From JAGTVB01 sp964624765 (GTDB lineage Bacteria > Pseudomonadota > Gammaproteobacteria > HK1): a DNA stretch of 8,510 nucleotides. Numbering within the stretch: position 1 is the first letter of the stretch; the number at the start of each line of letters is the position of its first letter. A program made the translations under genes and the position numbers. The notes beneath the pieces are model-generated. The model made no database searches. It was given only the letters and a program-made list of their open reading frames with translations, and was not told the origin of the DNA. Location: assembly GCA_964624765.1 (NCBI GenBank), contig CAZUZO010000140.1, forward strand, positions 1 through 8,510, written 5' to 3'. Shown piece by piece: positions 1-5,447 of this stretch.

Positions 1-30
1 TATAGCTTCTGTTTTCGTTTGCAACGGGCG

Positions 31-46
31 ACCGTGGCCCCACGGT
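31..46. repeat. Short perfect inverted repeat (hairpin A)
   Basis: ACCGTGG (31-37) and CCACGGT (40-46) are exact reverse complements separated by CC. The right arm overlaps the left arm of the larger hairpin at 43-78, so in RNA the two structures cannot both form fully. No T-run follows. Confidence 0.55.
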
Positions 47-78
47 GCCGCCGCTGCCCTGGGGTAGCGGCGGCATCG
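43..78. repeat. Strong GC-rich inverted repeat (hairpin B)
   Basis: TGCCGCCGCT (46-55) pairs perfectly with AGCGGCGGCA (66-75). The stem extends outward to 43/78 through one G-U pair, and the loop can close further with C57-G64 and C58-G63. It could end transcription of a gene lying left of the window, but no T-tract follows, so a factor-independent terminator is not shown. A REP-like element or an attenuator-type pair with the repeat at 31-46 are alternatives. Confidence 0.6.
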
Positions 79-293
79 GTCCGTGGAGACCTGCTGTTGC
101 AGGCCCGGCCCTCGTTTCAATTCAAGCCTCTTTAGCAGTTGGAACTACCCGCTCTGACTGTTCTAGCAGCACCCATCGATATATCACGCGGTCGCTGATC
201 TGTGTCATCGGGATCGGTTGCAGGCGCACTCACGCCCCGCGCGATTTTCATCTAGGCAATATTACGTAGTGTCTTTCCTGCATTACGATGCTT

Positions 294-308
294 AACTGAC
301 ACACAGTT
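294..308. promoter_or_regulatory. Inverted repeat in the putative bufA promoter region
   Basis: AACTG and CAGTT are exact inverted 5-bp half-sites separated by ACACA. The site is about 115 bases upstream of the bufA start, a suitable place for a repressor or activator site. The arms are short, so chance occurrence is quite possible, and no regulator family is implied. Confidence 0.22.
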
Positions 309-408
309 CACCGCGGACCTGATCCGCCGAATGAACGAAGGCGCGGTCTGTCTCCTCAAGGCCGACTGCGCCAAAAACCAAACTCAATACCCCAGACTGA
401 ACGACCCG

Positions 409-414
409 AAGGAG
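409..414 (+). promoter_or_regulatory. Ribosome binding site of bufA
   Basis: AAGGAG lies 7 bases before the ATG at 422. It is an almost ideal Shine-Dalgarno sequence, consistent with high-level production of a small secreted peptide, and it fixes the start. Confidence 0.75.
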
Positions 415-421
415 ATATCCG

Positions 422-733
422 ATGCCCAGAACCAAAGTCAGCACTCTGTCCGCGGCTGGCCTCGCCAGCGCCGTCGCATTCGCCGTTGCGGGCGCCGTTT
501 ATTCGCCAACCACCGTTGCTGCCAGCATGGACAAGTGTTATGGGATAGCGCTCGCCGGCAAGAACGACTGCGCGGCTGGACCTGGCACTAGCTGCCAGGG
601 CTCGTCCACCACCGACTACCAGGGCAACGCCTGGAAGTTGGTTCCGGCCGGTACCTGCGAGGACATAGAGCTGCCGGGAGACCGTCAGGGCGGCCTCCAG
701 CCTCTCGATCGCGACCTGCCAGGCCAATCCTGA
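422..733 (+). CDS. bufA: Bufferin precursor peptide BufA (DUF2282 family)
   Basis: This is the 103-residue precursor of a ribosomally made, post-translationally modified metallophore (bufferin). Residues 1-34 look like a Sec signal peptide: basic N-terminus, Ala/Val-rich core, and a VAA cleavage motif before S35. For this family the signal peptide doubles as the RiPP leader. The mature part has the DUF2282 pattern MDKCYGIALAGKNDCAAGPG and then TSCQG, DYQGNAWKLVPAGTC, with four cysteines at C39, C50, C58 and C79. In characterised bufferins the MNIO enzyme converts core cysteines into thiooxazole-type copper ligands and others form a disulfide; which ones are modified here is inferred from family order. 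A 24-residue tail after C79 contains two LPG triplets. bufB follows after 37 bases. Metal specificity cannot be read from sequence. Confidence 0.9.
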   Translation: MPRTKVSTLSAAGLASAVAFAVAGAVYSPTTVAASMDKCYGIALAGKNDCAAGPGTSCQGSSTTDYQGNAWKLVPAGTCEDIELPGDRQGGLQPLDRDLPGQS

Positions 734-757
734 TCCGGTGCTGTACGCAGGCTCTTC

Positions 758-763
758 AGGAGG
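758..763 (+). promoter_or_regulatory. Ribosome binding site that sets the bufB start
   Basis: AGGAGG lies 7 bases upstream of ATG 771. The upstream in-frame GTG at 738 has no comparable site, so the ATG is preferred. Confidence 0.75.
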
Positions 764-770
764 CCCGAGC

Positions 771-1673
771 ATGCCACGCCAGGCGGGCTCGCGGAGTGCC
801 CGCGTCGAAGCCTCGATCCCGACCAACGCCGGGGTCGGGCTGAAACCGGCGCACTACCGCACCATTCTTGAGAAGCGGCCACAGGTCGGATGGTTCGAGG
901 TGCATCCCGAGAACTACATGGGCGAAGGTGGGCCACCGCACCGTTACCTAGAGGCGATACGCGAGCTGTACCCCATCTCCCTGCACGGTGTGGGACTTTC
1001 CATCGGCGGGGAGCAGCCGCTGGATGCCCATCATCTCGAGCGCCTTGCCGCCCTGGTGCGGCGTTACCAGCCTGGATTGTTCTCTGAGCATCTCGCGTGG
1101 TCTACCCATGCCACGGGGTTCTTGAACGACCTGCTGCCGCTTTCCTACAACGAGGAAACGCTGGCGCACGTGGTGGCTCACGTCTCCCAGACACATGACT
1201 ACCTTGGCGTTCGAATCCTACTGGAAAACCCCTCGACCTACGTCCGCTTTTCCGACAGCTATATCAGCGAGCCCCAATTTCTGGGCGAGGTCGCCGACCG
1301 CACGGGCTGCGGATTGCTCCTGGATGTCAACAACGTCCACGTATCGGCGGTGAATCACGGCTTCGACGCCGGGGCCTATATCGACCATTTCCCCATGCAA
1401 CACGTCGCCGAGATCCACGTCGCCGGTCATCTGCACCAACGCGGTGATCTCGGCGAGCCGCTGCTGATCGACTCGCACGACCGTCCGGTGCAGCGGGCAG
1501 TGTGGGCATTGCTCGAACAAACCCTGGAGCGTACCGGGCCACTGCCGGTGCTGATCGAATGGGATGCGCACATCCCCGATTGGGCGCTGCTGTTCGAACA
1601 AGCGCAGCAGGCCGAACGCATCATTCATAGAATCATCCACAACTGGAACGGCCCACATGCCGTCGCTAGCTGA
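771..1673 (+). CDS. bufB: MNIO-family bufferin-modifying enzyme BufB (DUF692)
   Basis: BufB is a multinuclear non-heme iron dependent oxidase of the DUF692 family (TIM-barrel fold, related to methanobactin MbnB). It acts in the cytoplasm on cysteines of BufA before export, with BufC. From ATG 771 the protein has 300 residues, a normal family length. Candidate iron-ligand and active-site motifs appear in family order: FEVHPENY (42-49), SLHGVGLSIGG (70-80), SEHLAW (105-110), LLENPSTY (150-157), LLLDVNNVHVSAVNHG (182-197), EIHVAGH (214-220), SHD (235-237) and IEWDAHIPDW (262-271). The His, Glu, Asp and Asn residues expected of an active enzyme are all present. A longer GTG start at 738 would add 11 residues but lacks a ribosome site. 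Its last 17 bases overlap bufC. Confidence 0.92.
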   Translation: MPRQAGSRSARVEASIPTNAGVGLKPAHYRTILEKRPQVGWFEVHPENYMGEGGPPHRYLEAIRELYPISLHGVGLSIGGEQPLDAHHLERLAALVRRYQPGLFSEHLAWSTHATGFLNDLLPLSYNEETLAHVVAHVSQTHDYLGVRILLENPSTYVRFSDSYISEPQFLGEVADRTGCGLLLDVNNVHVSAVNHGFDAGAYIDHFPMQHVAEIHVAGHLHQRGDLGEPLLIDSHDRPVQRAVWALLEQTLERTGPLPVLIEWDAHIPDWALLFEQAQQAERIIHRIIHNWNGPHAVAS

Positions 1674-2424
1674 AACCCAGGCGGATTTCGTCAAGGCCCT
1701 GCGAGATGGGACGGCACCTCCGCCATCCACACTCATGGGAAGTGCAGGCGAATCGCCAGTCCTGCGCTTCAATGTTTACCGCAACAATGTCCACGTCAGC
1801 CTGGTAGATGCGCTTGCCGCCATCTACCCAACGGTGCAGCGGCTGGTGGGCGAGGCATTCTTCCGGGCGATGGCGAGGGTGTTCGTGGGCGCGGTGTTGC
1901 CCGCCACGCCCGTGCTCATCGATTACGGCGAGGGTTTCCCCAGCTTCATCGAGGACTTCGAACCCGCGGCTGGTTTGCCCTACCTCGGCGATGTCGCCCG
2001 CATCGACCGGGCCTGGCACCGGGCCTACCACGCCGCGGAGGCGCTACCGCTGGCGCCTAGGTTGCTGCAGCGTGTGCCTCCACAGCACTTGGGCGAGCTC
2101 ATCCTAGCACTCCATCCGTCGGCTCAGGCCCTCAGTTCTCATTGGCCGGCGCTGTCCATTTGGCTAACGAACCGCCACGACGAGAAGGTTCGCCCCGTTG
2201 ATCTTGCCTCGGGCGATGAGAGCGCGTTGGTGTGTCGGCCCGGGATAGATGTAGGCGTGTGGCGTCTTCCTCCCGGGGCCGCGCGATTCGTAGCGGCCCT
2301 CGCTGCGGGCGTCACGCTGGCCGAGGCGACCGCAGCCGCGAGCCTCTCTGCACCGGACTTCGACCTGAGCGAGACCCTCCAGATCCTGCTGGGCAGCGGC
2401 GCCCTCACAGGTTACCGGTTTTGA
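1657..2424 (+). CDS. bufC: Bufferin maturation partner BufC (DUF2063)
   Basis: BufC is the DUF2063 protein that accompanies DUF692 enzymes and is thought to bring the precursor to BufB. Pfam calls the N-terminal domain a putative DNA-binding domain, but in this context peptide recognition is the supported role. The protein has 255 residues from ATG 1657. The N-terminal half has the family signature RFNVYRNNV (37-45), YPTVQRLVGEAFF (57-69) and PYLGDVARIDRAWHRAYHA (108-126). The C-terminal half ends in the segment DFDLSETLQILLGSGALTG (234-252), a small domain that in similar proteins may bind the RiPP leader. An earlier ATG at 1564 lies deep inside bufB and gives an unrelated Cys/Ser/Arg-rich N-terminus, so it was rejected. 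The start lies inside bufB (17-nt overlap) with only a weak ribosome site, suggesting translational coupling. Confidence 0.88.
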   Translation: MPSLAETQADFVKALRDGTAPPPSTLMGSAGESPVLRFNVYRNNVHVSLVDALAAIYPTVQRLVGEAFFRAMARVFVGAVLPATPVLIDYGEGFPSFIEDFEPAAGLPYLGDVARIDRAWHRAYHAAEALPLAPRLLQRVPPQHLGELILALHPSAQALSSHWPALSIWLTNRHDEKVRPVDLASGDESALVCRPGIDVGVWRLPPGAARFVAALAAGVTLAEATAAASLSAPDFDLSETLQILLGSGALTGYRF

Positions 2425-2437
2425 GAGGAGAGAGGAA

Positions 2438-2947
2438 ATGAACACCCCCGCCAACGAGCTGAAAAGTAGCGGCAATGCGTTCGTCAAACTCTTTACGCGC
2501 CTGGTCGGTGCCTTCCATTATCTGCCGCCGTCGTTGTCGCTCTTGGTGCTGCGCATCGCCGTGGCCGTCCCGTTCTGGCGCTCTGGGGTTAACAAGTGGG
2601 ACGGCTTCCTCGATCTCTCCCCAGGAACACGTTGGCTGTTCGAGAATGAGTTTCAATTGCACCTCTTCAATAACACCTACCCCATGCCGCTGCCGGTGAT
2701 GAGCGCCTATCTGGCTGGCATGGGAGAGATCATCCTCCCGATCTTGCTCGTCCTGGGACTGGGTACGCGCTTTACGGCCCTGGGCCTTCTGATTATGACG
2801 GGCGTCATACAGCTCGTCGTTCCCGACGCCTGGTCCACCCATCACCTGCCCTGGGCTGCCATGCTGCTGGCAATCATGACCTGGGGACCCGGTAGGATTG
2901 CCCTCGACCACGCGGTGGCTCGTTGGTACGGCATGACGAGGCACTGA
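2438..2947 (+). CDS. DoxX-family integral membrane protein of the bufferin operon
   Basis: This 169-residue protein belongs to the DoxX/DoxD-like membrane family. Hydrophobic segments lie at about residues 32-48, 88-108, 111-128 and 136-150. The family features LRIAVAVPFWRSGVNKW (38-54), GEIILPILLVLGLGTRF (96-112) and a C-terminal WGPGRIALDH are present. DoxX members frequently form the last gene of bufferin operons; their function there is unknown, with a role in membrane redox or quinone chemistry sometimes proposed. The gene begins 13 bases after bufC with a purine-rich AGGAGAGAGGAA leader before the ATG, so it is almost certainly in the same transcript. No signal peptide is evident, and the N-terminal 30 residues are probably cytoplasmic. 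Confidence 0.87.
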   Translation: MNTPANELKSSGNAFVKLFTRLVGAFHYLPPSLSLLVLRIAVAVPFWRSGVNKWDGFLDLSPGTRWLFENEFQLHLFNNTYPMPLPVMSAYLAGMGEIILPILLVLGLGTRFTALGLLIMTGVIQLVVPDAWSTHHLPWAAMLLAIMTWGPGRIALDHAVARWYGMTRH

Positions 2948-3122
2948 CCTCGACAGGCCGATCGCTGCGAACAGCATTTCGACTGGTCCAAAGAGGCAGC
3001 CGAATTGAGCTGACAGGCGCATGGCTGTTGGGCACCCCATCCCGTCAACCCCGAGCTTGTTTTGACGTGCTTCGCGCCCTTCGCGGTGAGACCTTTTGTT
3101 AGTTTACGTGGCAGAACCTGAC
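2948..3122. other. Gap between the DoxX gene and the flavoprotein gene
   Basis: This 175-base gap has no supportable gene, clear intrinsic terminator or convincing promoter. The same-strand arrangement leaves open whether the flavoprotein gene is read from the buf promoter. Confidence 0.5.
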
Positions 3123-4640
3123 ATGCCTGAACTGATTCAGCTCCACCCTAAGGACCGGCACAACCTTGAGCTCGAGCGCAATGTTCATCCGCCGGAGTGG
3201 ATCAATCCAACGCCGTCGGGACGTTATCACCTCGTCGTCATCGGCGCGGGCACCGCCGGCCTGGTAACCGCCGCCGGTGCCGCCAGCCTGGGTGCGCGGG
3301 TCGCCCTGATCGAACGTGAGCTGATGGGTGGGGATTGCCTGAACGTCGGCTGCGTGCCGTCCAAGGCGCTGCTCGGTTCAGCGCATCGGGCGGGATTGGT
3401 ACGTAACGCCGGCGCGCTGGCCGTGTCTGTGCGCGACGGCTACGAAGTCGATTTTCCGGCGGTAATGGAAAGAATGCGTCGGATCCGGGCCAGGATCAGC
3501 CATCATGATTCGGTACAGCGCTTCACAAGGCTGGGGGTAGATGTCTTCCTGGGTGAGGGACGCTTTACCGGCCGCAACCGGATCGCAGTCGGCGATCGAA
3601 CGCTGAGCTTTAGCAAAGCGGTGATCGCCACCGGGGCGCGTGCCACCGCCCCTCCCATCTCAGGCCTAAAGGGAATCGACTATCTCACCAACGAGAGTCT
3701 GTTTTCCCTGACCGAGCTGCCGAAGCGCCTGGGCGTCATCGGGGCCGGACCGATCGGTTGCGAGATGGCCCAGGCCTTTGCACGCCTGGGGTCTTACGTT
3801 CACCTCATCGAGGCTAGACACGGTGTGCTGCCCAAGGAGGATCCGGAAGCCTCAGAGCTCGTCAGGGCCTCGCTGATCAGAGACGGCGTGCAGATGCTGT
3901 GCTGCGGCAAGGGCATGCGGCTAGGCCTTGAGAACGACGGGATACATCTGGCCCTCGGCTCCCATGGCCAAAGCTTCGATGTCACGGTCGACCGGCTGCT
4001 GGTGGCAGTAGGGCGCCGGCCGAACATCGAGGCGCTCGACCTCGAAGCCGCGGAAATAAAAAACGACAGCCGCGGTGTGATCGTCAACGATCGACTGCAG
4101 ACCTCCAATTCCCATGTGTTTGCCGCCGGCGATGTCTGCTCCGCGTATCAGTTCACCCACGCGGCGGATTTCATGGCCCGCATCGTGATCCAGAACGCGC
4201 TTTTCAAGGGGCGCGCCAAGTTCAGCGCCCTGACCATTCCCTGGTGCACCTACACCTCGCCGGAGCTCGCCCATGTCGGGATCACGGTGCGCCAGGCGGA
4301 GGAACAGGGAGTCAATCTCGATACCTACACCCAACCCTTAAGCGAGGTGGACCGCGCAATACTGGAGGACGAGACCGAAGGTTTCGTCCGCATCCACACT
4401 CTTAAAGGGAGGGACCGCATCGTGGGTGCAACCATCGTTGCCGCGCACGCCGGGGACATGATCTCTCACCTCACCTTCGCGATGACCCACGGGCTCGGCC
4501 TGAAGAAACTGGGTGCCACCATCCACCCCTATCCCACCCAGGCCGAAGCCATTCGCAAGCTGGGCGATCAGTACAATCGCACGCGCCTGACCCCCTTGGT
4601 GAAGGGTCTATTTCGCCGCTGGCTAGCTTGGACCCGGTAG
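3123..4640 (+). CDS. MerA-like FAD-dependent pyridine nucleotide-disulfide oxidoreductase
   Basis: This is a flavoprotein disulfide reductase of 505 residues from ATG 3123. In order it shows an FAD-binding VVIGAGTAG (38-46), the redox-active pair C72/C77 in GGDCLNVGCVPSKA, a nucleotide-binding VIGAGPIG (205-212), the second FAD motif HVFAAGDVC (331-339), and a dimerisation domain with PWCTYTSPELAHVG (373-386). An acidic residue, E230, ends the second nucleotide-fold strand, which more often goes with NADH. Databases often call this group mercuric reductase, but there is no N-terminal heavy-metal domain and no vicinal Cys pair at the C-terminus (it ends FRRWLAWTR). Where glutathione or lipoamide reductases have the catalytic His before Pro-Thr, this protein has Tyr (HPYPTQAE, 468-475), as MerA does. 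Mercury reduction is therefore not supported; a disulfide, metal or quinone substrate remains open. In-frame TTG 3096 and GTG 3108 are alternative starts, and none has a strong ribosome site. Confidence 0.87.
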   Translation: MPELIQLHPKDRHNLELERNVHPPEWINPTPSGRYHLVVIGAGTAGLVTAAGAASLGARVALIERELMGGDCLNVGCVPSKALLGSAHRAGLVRNAGALAVSVRDGYEVDFPAVMERMRRIRARISHHDSVQRFTRLGVDVFLGEGRFTGRNRIAVGDRTLSFSKAVIATGARATAPPISGLKGIDYLTNESLFSLTELPKRLGVIGAGPIGCEMAQAFARLGSYVHLIEARHGVLPKEDPEASELVRASLIRDGVQMLCCGKGMRLGLENDGIHLALGSHGQSFDVTVDRLLVAVGRRPNIEALDLEAAEIKNDSRGVIVNDRLQTSNSHVFAAGDVCSAYQFTHAADFMARIVIQNALFKGRAKFSALTIPWCTYTSPELAHVGITVRQAEEQGVNLDTYTQPLSEVDRAILEDETEGFVRIHTLKGRDRIVGATIVAAHAGDMISHLTFAMTHGLGLKKLGATIHPYPTQAEAIRKLGDQYNRTRLTPLVKGLFRRWLAWTR

Positions 4641-4677
4641 TGGTGGTGGCCTTTCGTATCCCCGCCCGATAGTCATT

Positions 4678-4714
4678 CGCCCCTACCCGACCCGGCGCGC
4701 GCTGAATAGGGGCG
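4678..4714. terminator. Stem-loop between convergent genes, possible bidirectional terminator
   Basis: CGCCCCTA (4678-4685) and TAGGGGCG (4707-4714) are exact reverse complements around a 21-base GC-rich loop. It lies between the ends of the flavoprotein and tetR genes, where a shared terminator is expected. No T-run follows on either strand, so intrinsic termination is uncertain. Confidence 0.4.
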
Positions 4715-4737
4715 TCACCGCACCGTCACCATTGCGC

Positions 4738-5319
4738 TCACCTCAGCGCCGCAAGGGATTGCTTGGCGATCTCCCGCAGACGCGCAAGCCCTGGATGCCT
4801 GCGGTTGTAGACACGCAGACCGTAGACGACGGTAACGAGGAAGCGCGCCAACGCCTGTGGCTCGCTGTCGGATCTCAGCGATCCCTGCCTTCTGGCTTCC
4901 TCCAGCACCGCAGCAAACTGAGCCTCGATGTCTTCGAACATCTCATTCAAGCGTCGGTTGATCTCATCGTCTCGGGTCGGCGTTTCGAGGAGCGTGTTCA
5001 CTAACAGGCAACCGCGCGCCTCGGGATCGGACGCCGCATCCTTGATCAACTCCTCGAAGAACTTGTGCACGCGCGTCAGCGGGGGGCCGTCGGCGCCAAG
5101 TATCCCGTTTACCTGAACCCGCAGCTCCGTGAAGTAGGTCTCCAAGGCGGCGAGGAAAATCCCGCGCTTGCTATCGAACGCCCCGTACAGACTGCCAGGA
5201 TTTAGGCCGGTGGCGAAACTGAGATCCCTAATCGACGTGCCAAGAAAGCCCTGACGCCAGAAAACGGCCATAGCTTGCTGCAGTGCCTGATCGCGGTCGT
5301 AGGTGGCCGGTCGCGCCAA
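4738..5319 (-). CDS. TetR-family transcriptional regulator, NemR/AcuR-like
   Basis: This is a predicted repressor of 193 residues from a TTG start at 5319. The N-terminus then reads MARPATYDRDQAL, the usual opening of this TetR group, with GGGAG about 10 bases upstream. An ATG at 5397 would add 26 residues (MGRVWQFLNG...) encoded across the upstream palindrome, so it is unlikely. The helix-turn-helix spans about residues 28-51 (TSIRDLSFATGLNPGSLYGAF). The ligand domain carries a single cysteine, C104, in RGCLLVNTLLE. As I recall NemR, its electrophile- and hypochlorite-sensing Cys106 lies in a comparable GCL motif, so redox or electrophile sensing is plausible but inferred. It is transcribed away from the CxxC protein gene at 5448, with two palindromes between them, so autoregulation and repression of the neighbour are expected. 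Confidence 0.88.
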   Translation of the reverse strand: MARPATYDRDQALQQAMAVFWRQGFLGTSIRDLSFATGLNPGSLYGAFDSKRGIFLAALETYFTELRVQVNGILGADGPPLTRVHKFFEELIKDAASDPEARGCLLVNTLLETPTRDDEINRRLNEMFEDIEAQFAAVLEEARRQGSLRSDSEPQALARFLVTVVYGLRVYNRRHPGLARLREIAKQSLAALR

Positions 5320-5359
5320 GGAATGAATGCTCCCGTGTGAGTTGAGGAGATTAACAATA

Positions 5360-5377
5360 CTTGAATGTCCATTCAAG
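5360..5377. promoter_or_regulatory. TetR operator 1, perfect palindrome
   Basis: CTTGAATGTCCATTCAAG is a perfect 8+2+8 inverted repeat located 41 bases upstream of the tetR TTG. It shares its outer arms (TTGA...TTCAA) with the palindrome at 5401-5416, 12 of 16 core positions being identical. TTGAAT within it could serve as a -35 box for the rightward gene, with CATACT at 5384-5389 after a 17-base spacer, so bound repressor would block RNA polymerase. Confidence 0.72.
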
Positions 5378-5389
5378 AACTGCCATACT
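5361..5389 (+). promoter_or_regulatory. Candidate sigma70 promoter for the CxxC protein gene
   Basis: TTGAAT (5361-5366), a 17-base spacer and CATACT (5384-5389) form a moderate sigma70-like promoter. It would start transcription at about 5396, just before operator 2. The -10 match is only partial. Confidence 0.35.
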
Positions 5390-5400
5390 CGACCCACTAA

Positions 5401-5416
5401 TTGAGTGATCGTTCAA
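5401..5416. promoter_or_regulatory. TetR operator 2, imperfect palindrome
   Basis: TTGAGTGATCGTTCAA is symmetric at 12 of 16 positions, including a GATC centre. It begins exactly 40 bases after the matching TTGA of operator 1, close to four helical turns, so two repressor dimers could bind the same DNA face. It falls downstream of the candidate promoter and upstream of the ribosome site of the gene at 5448. Confidence 0.62.
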
Positions 5417-5447
5417 CAATAACCCGAGTAACCCGAGGACCGCGATC

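Larger units (their letters stand above)
1..421. other. Non-coding region upstream of the bufferin operon
   Basis: I see no convincing gene in these 421 bases. Short open frames exist (45-269 and one starting at 331 that runs into bufA), but they lack a family signature or good ribosome site and the second overlaps bufA in another frame. The left end (31-78) holds two overlapping inverted repeats. The middle (about 120-300) is visibly less GC-rich than the rest of the window. A small inverted repeat lies at 294-308, and a strong Shine-Dalgarno site sits at 409-414. The operon promoter is expected somewhere between about 240 and 400, but I could not identify convincing sigma70 or ECF elements. 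Confidence 0.6.

Noticed and set aside
112..155. GTTTCAATTC stretch resembling a CRISPR-repeat start or tRNA T-loop
   Set aside because: It is not repeated at spacer-like intervals, and no T-stem pairing or cloverleaf can be drawn.
45..269. 74-codon open frame at the left end
   Set aside because: It runs through the hairpin region, has no good ribosome site and no recognisable family feature.
331..591. 86-codon frame overlapping the start of bufA
   Set aside because: It overlaps bufA in another frame, is Arg-rich as expected of a GC-rich shadow frame and has no supporting motif.
738..770. GTG start extending BufB by 11 residues
   Set aside because: There is no ribosome site in front of it, whereas ATG 771 has a perfect AGGAGG at the right distance.
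1564..1656. Upstream ATG extending BufC by 31 residues
   Set aside because: The extra residues are coded by an alternative frame of bufB and have shadow-frame composition; the DUF2063 sequence begins at 1657.
2405..3040. 211-codon minus-strand frame across the DoxX gene
   Set aside because: It is antisense to a clear membrane-protein gene; its composition is that of a shadow frame and no family is recognised.
3123..4640. Full mercury-resistance (mer) operon
   Set aside because: No merR, merT or merP is present, and the reductase lacks the C-terminal Cys pair and metal-binding domain.
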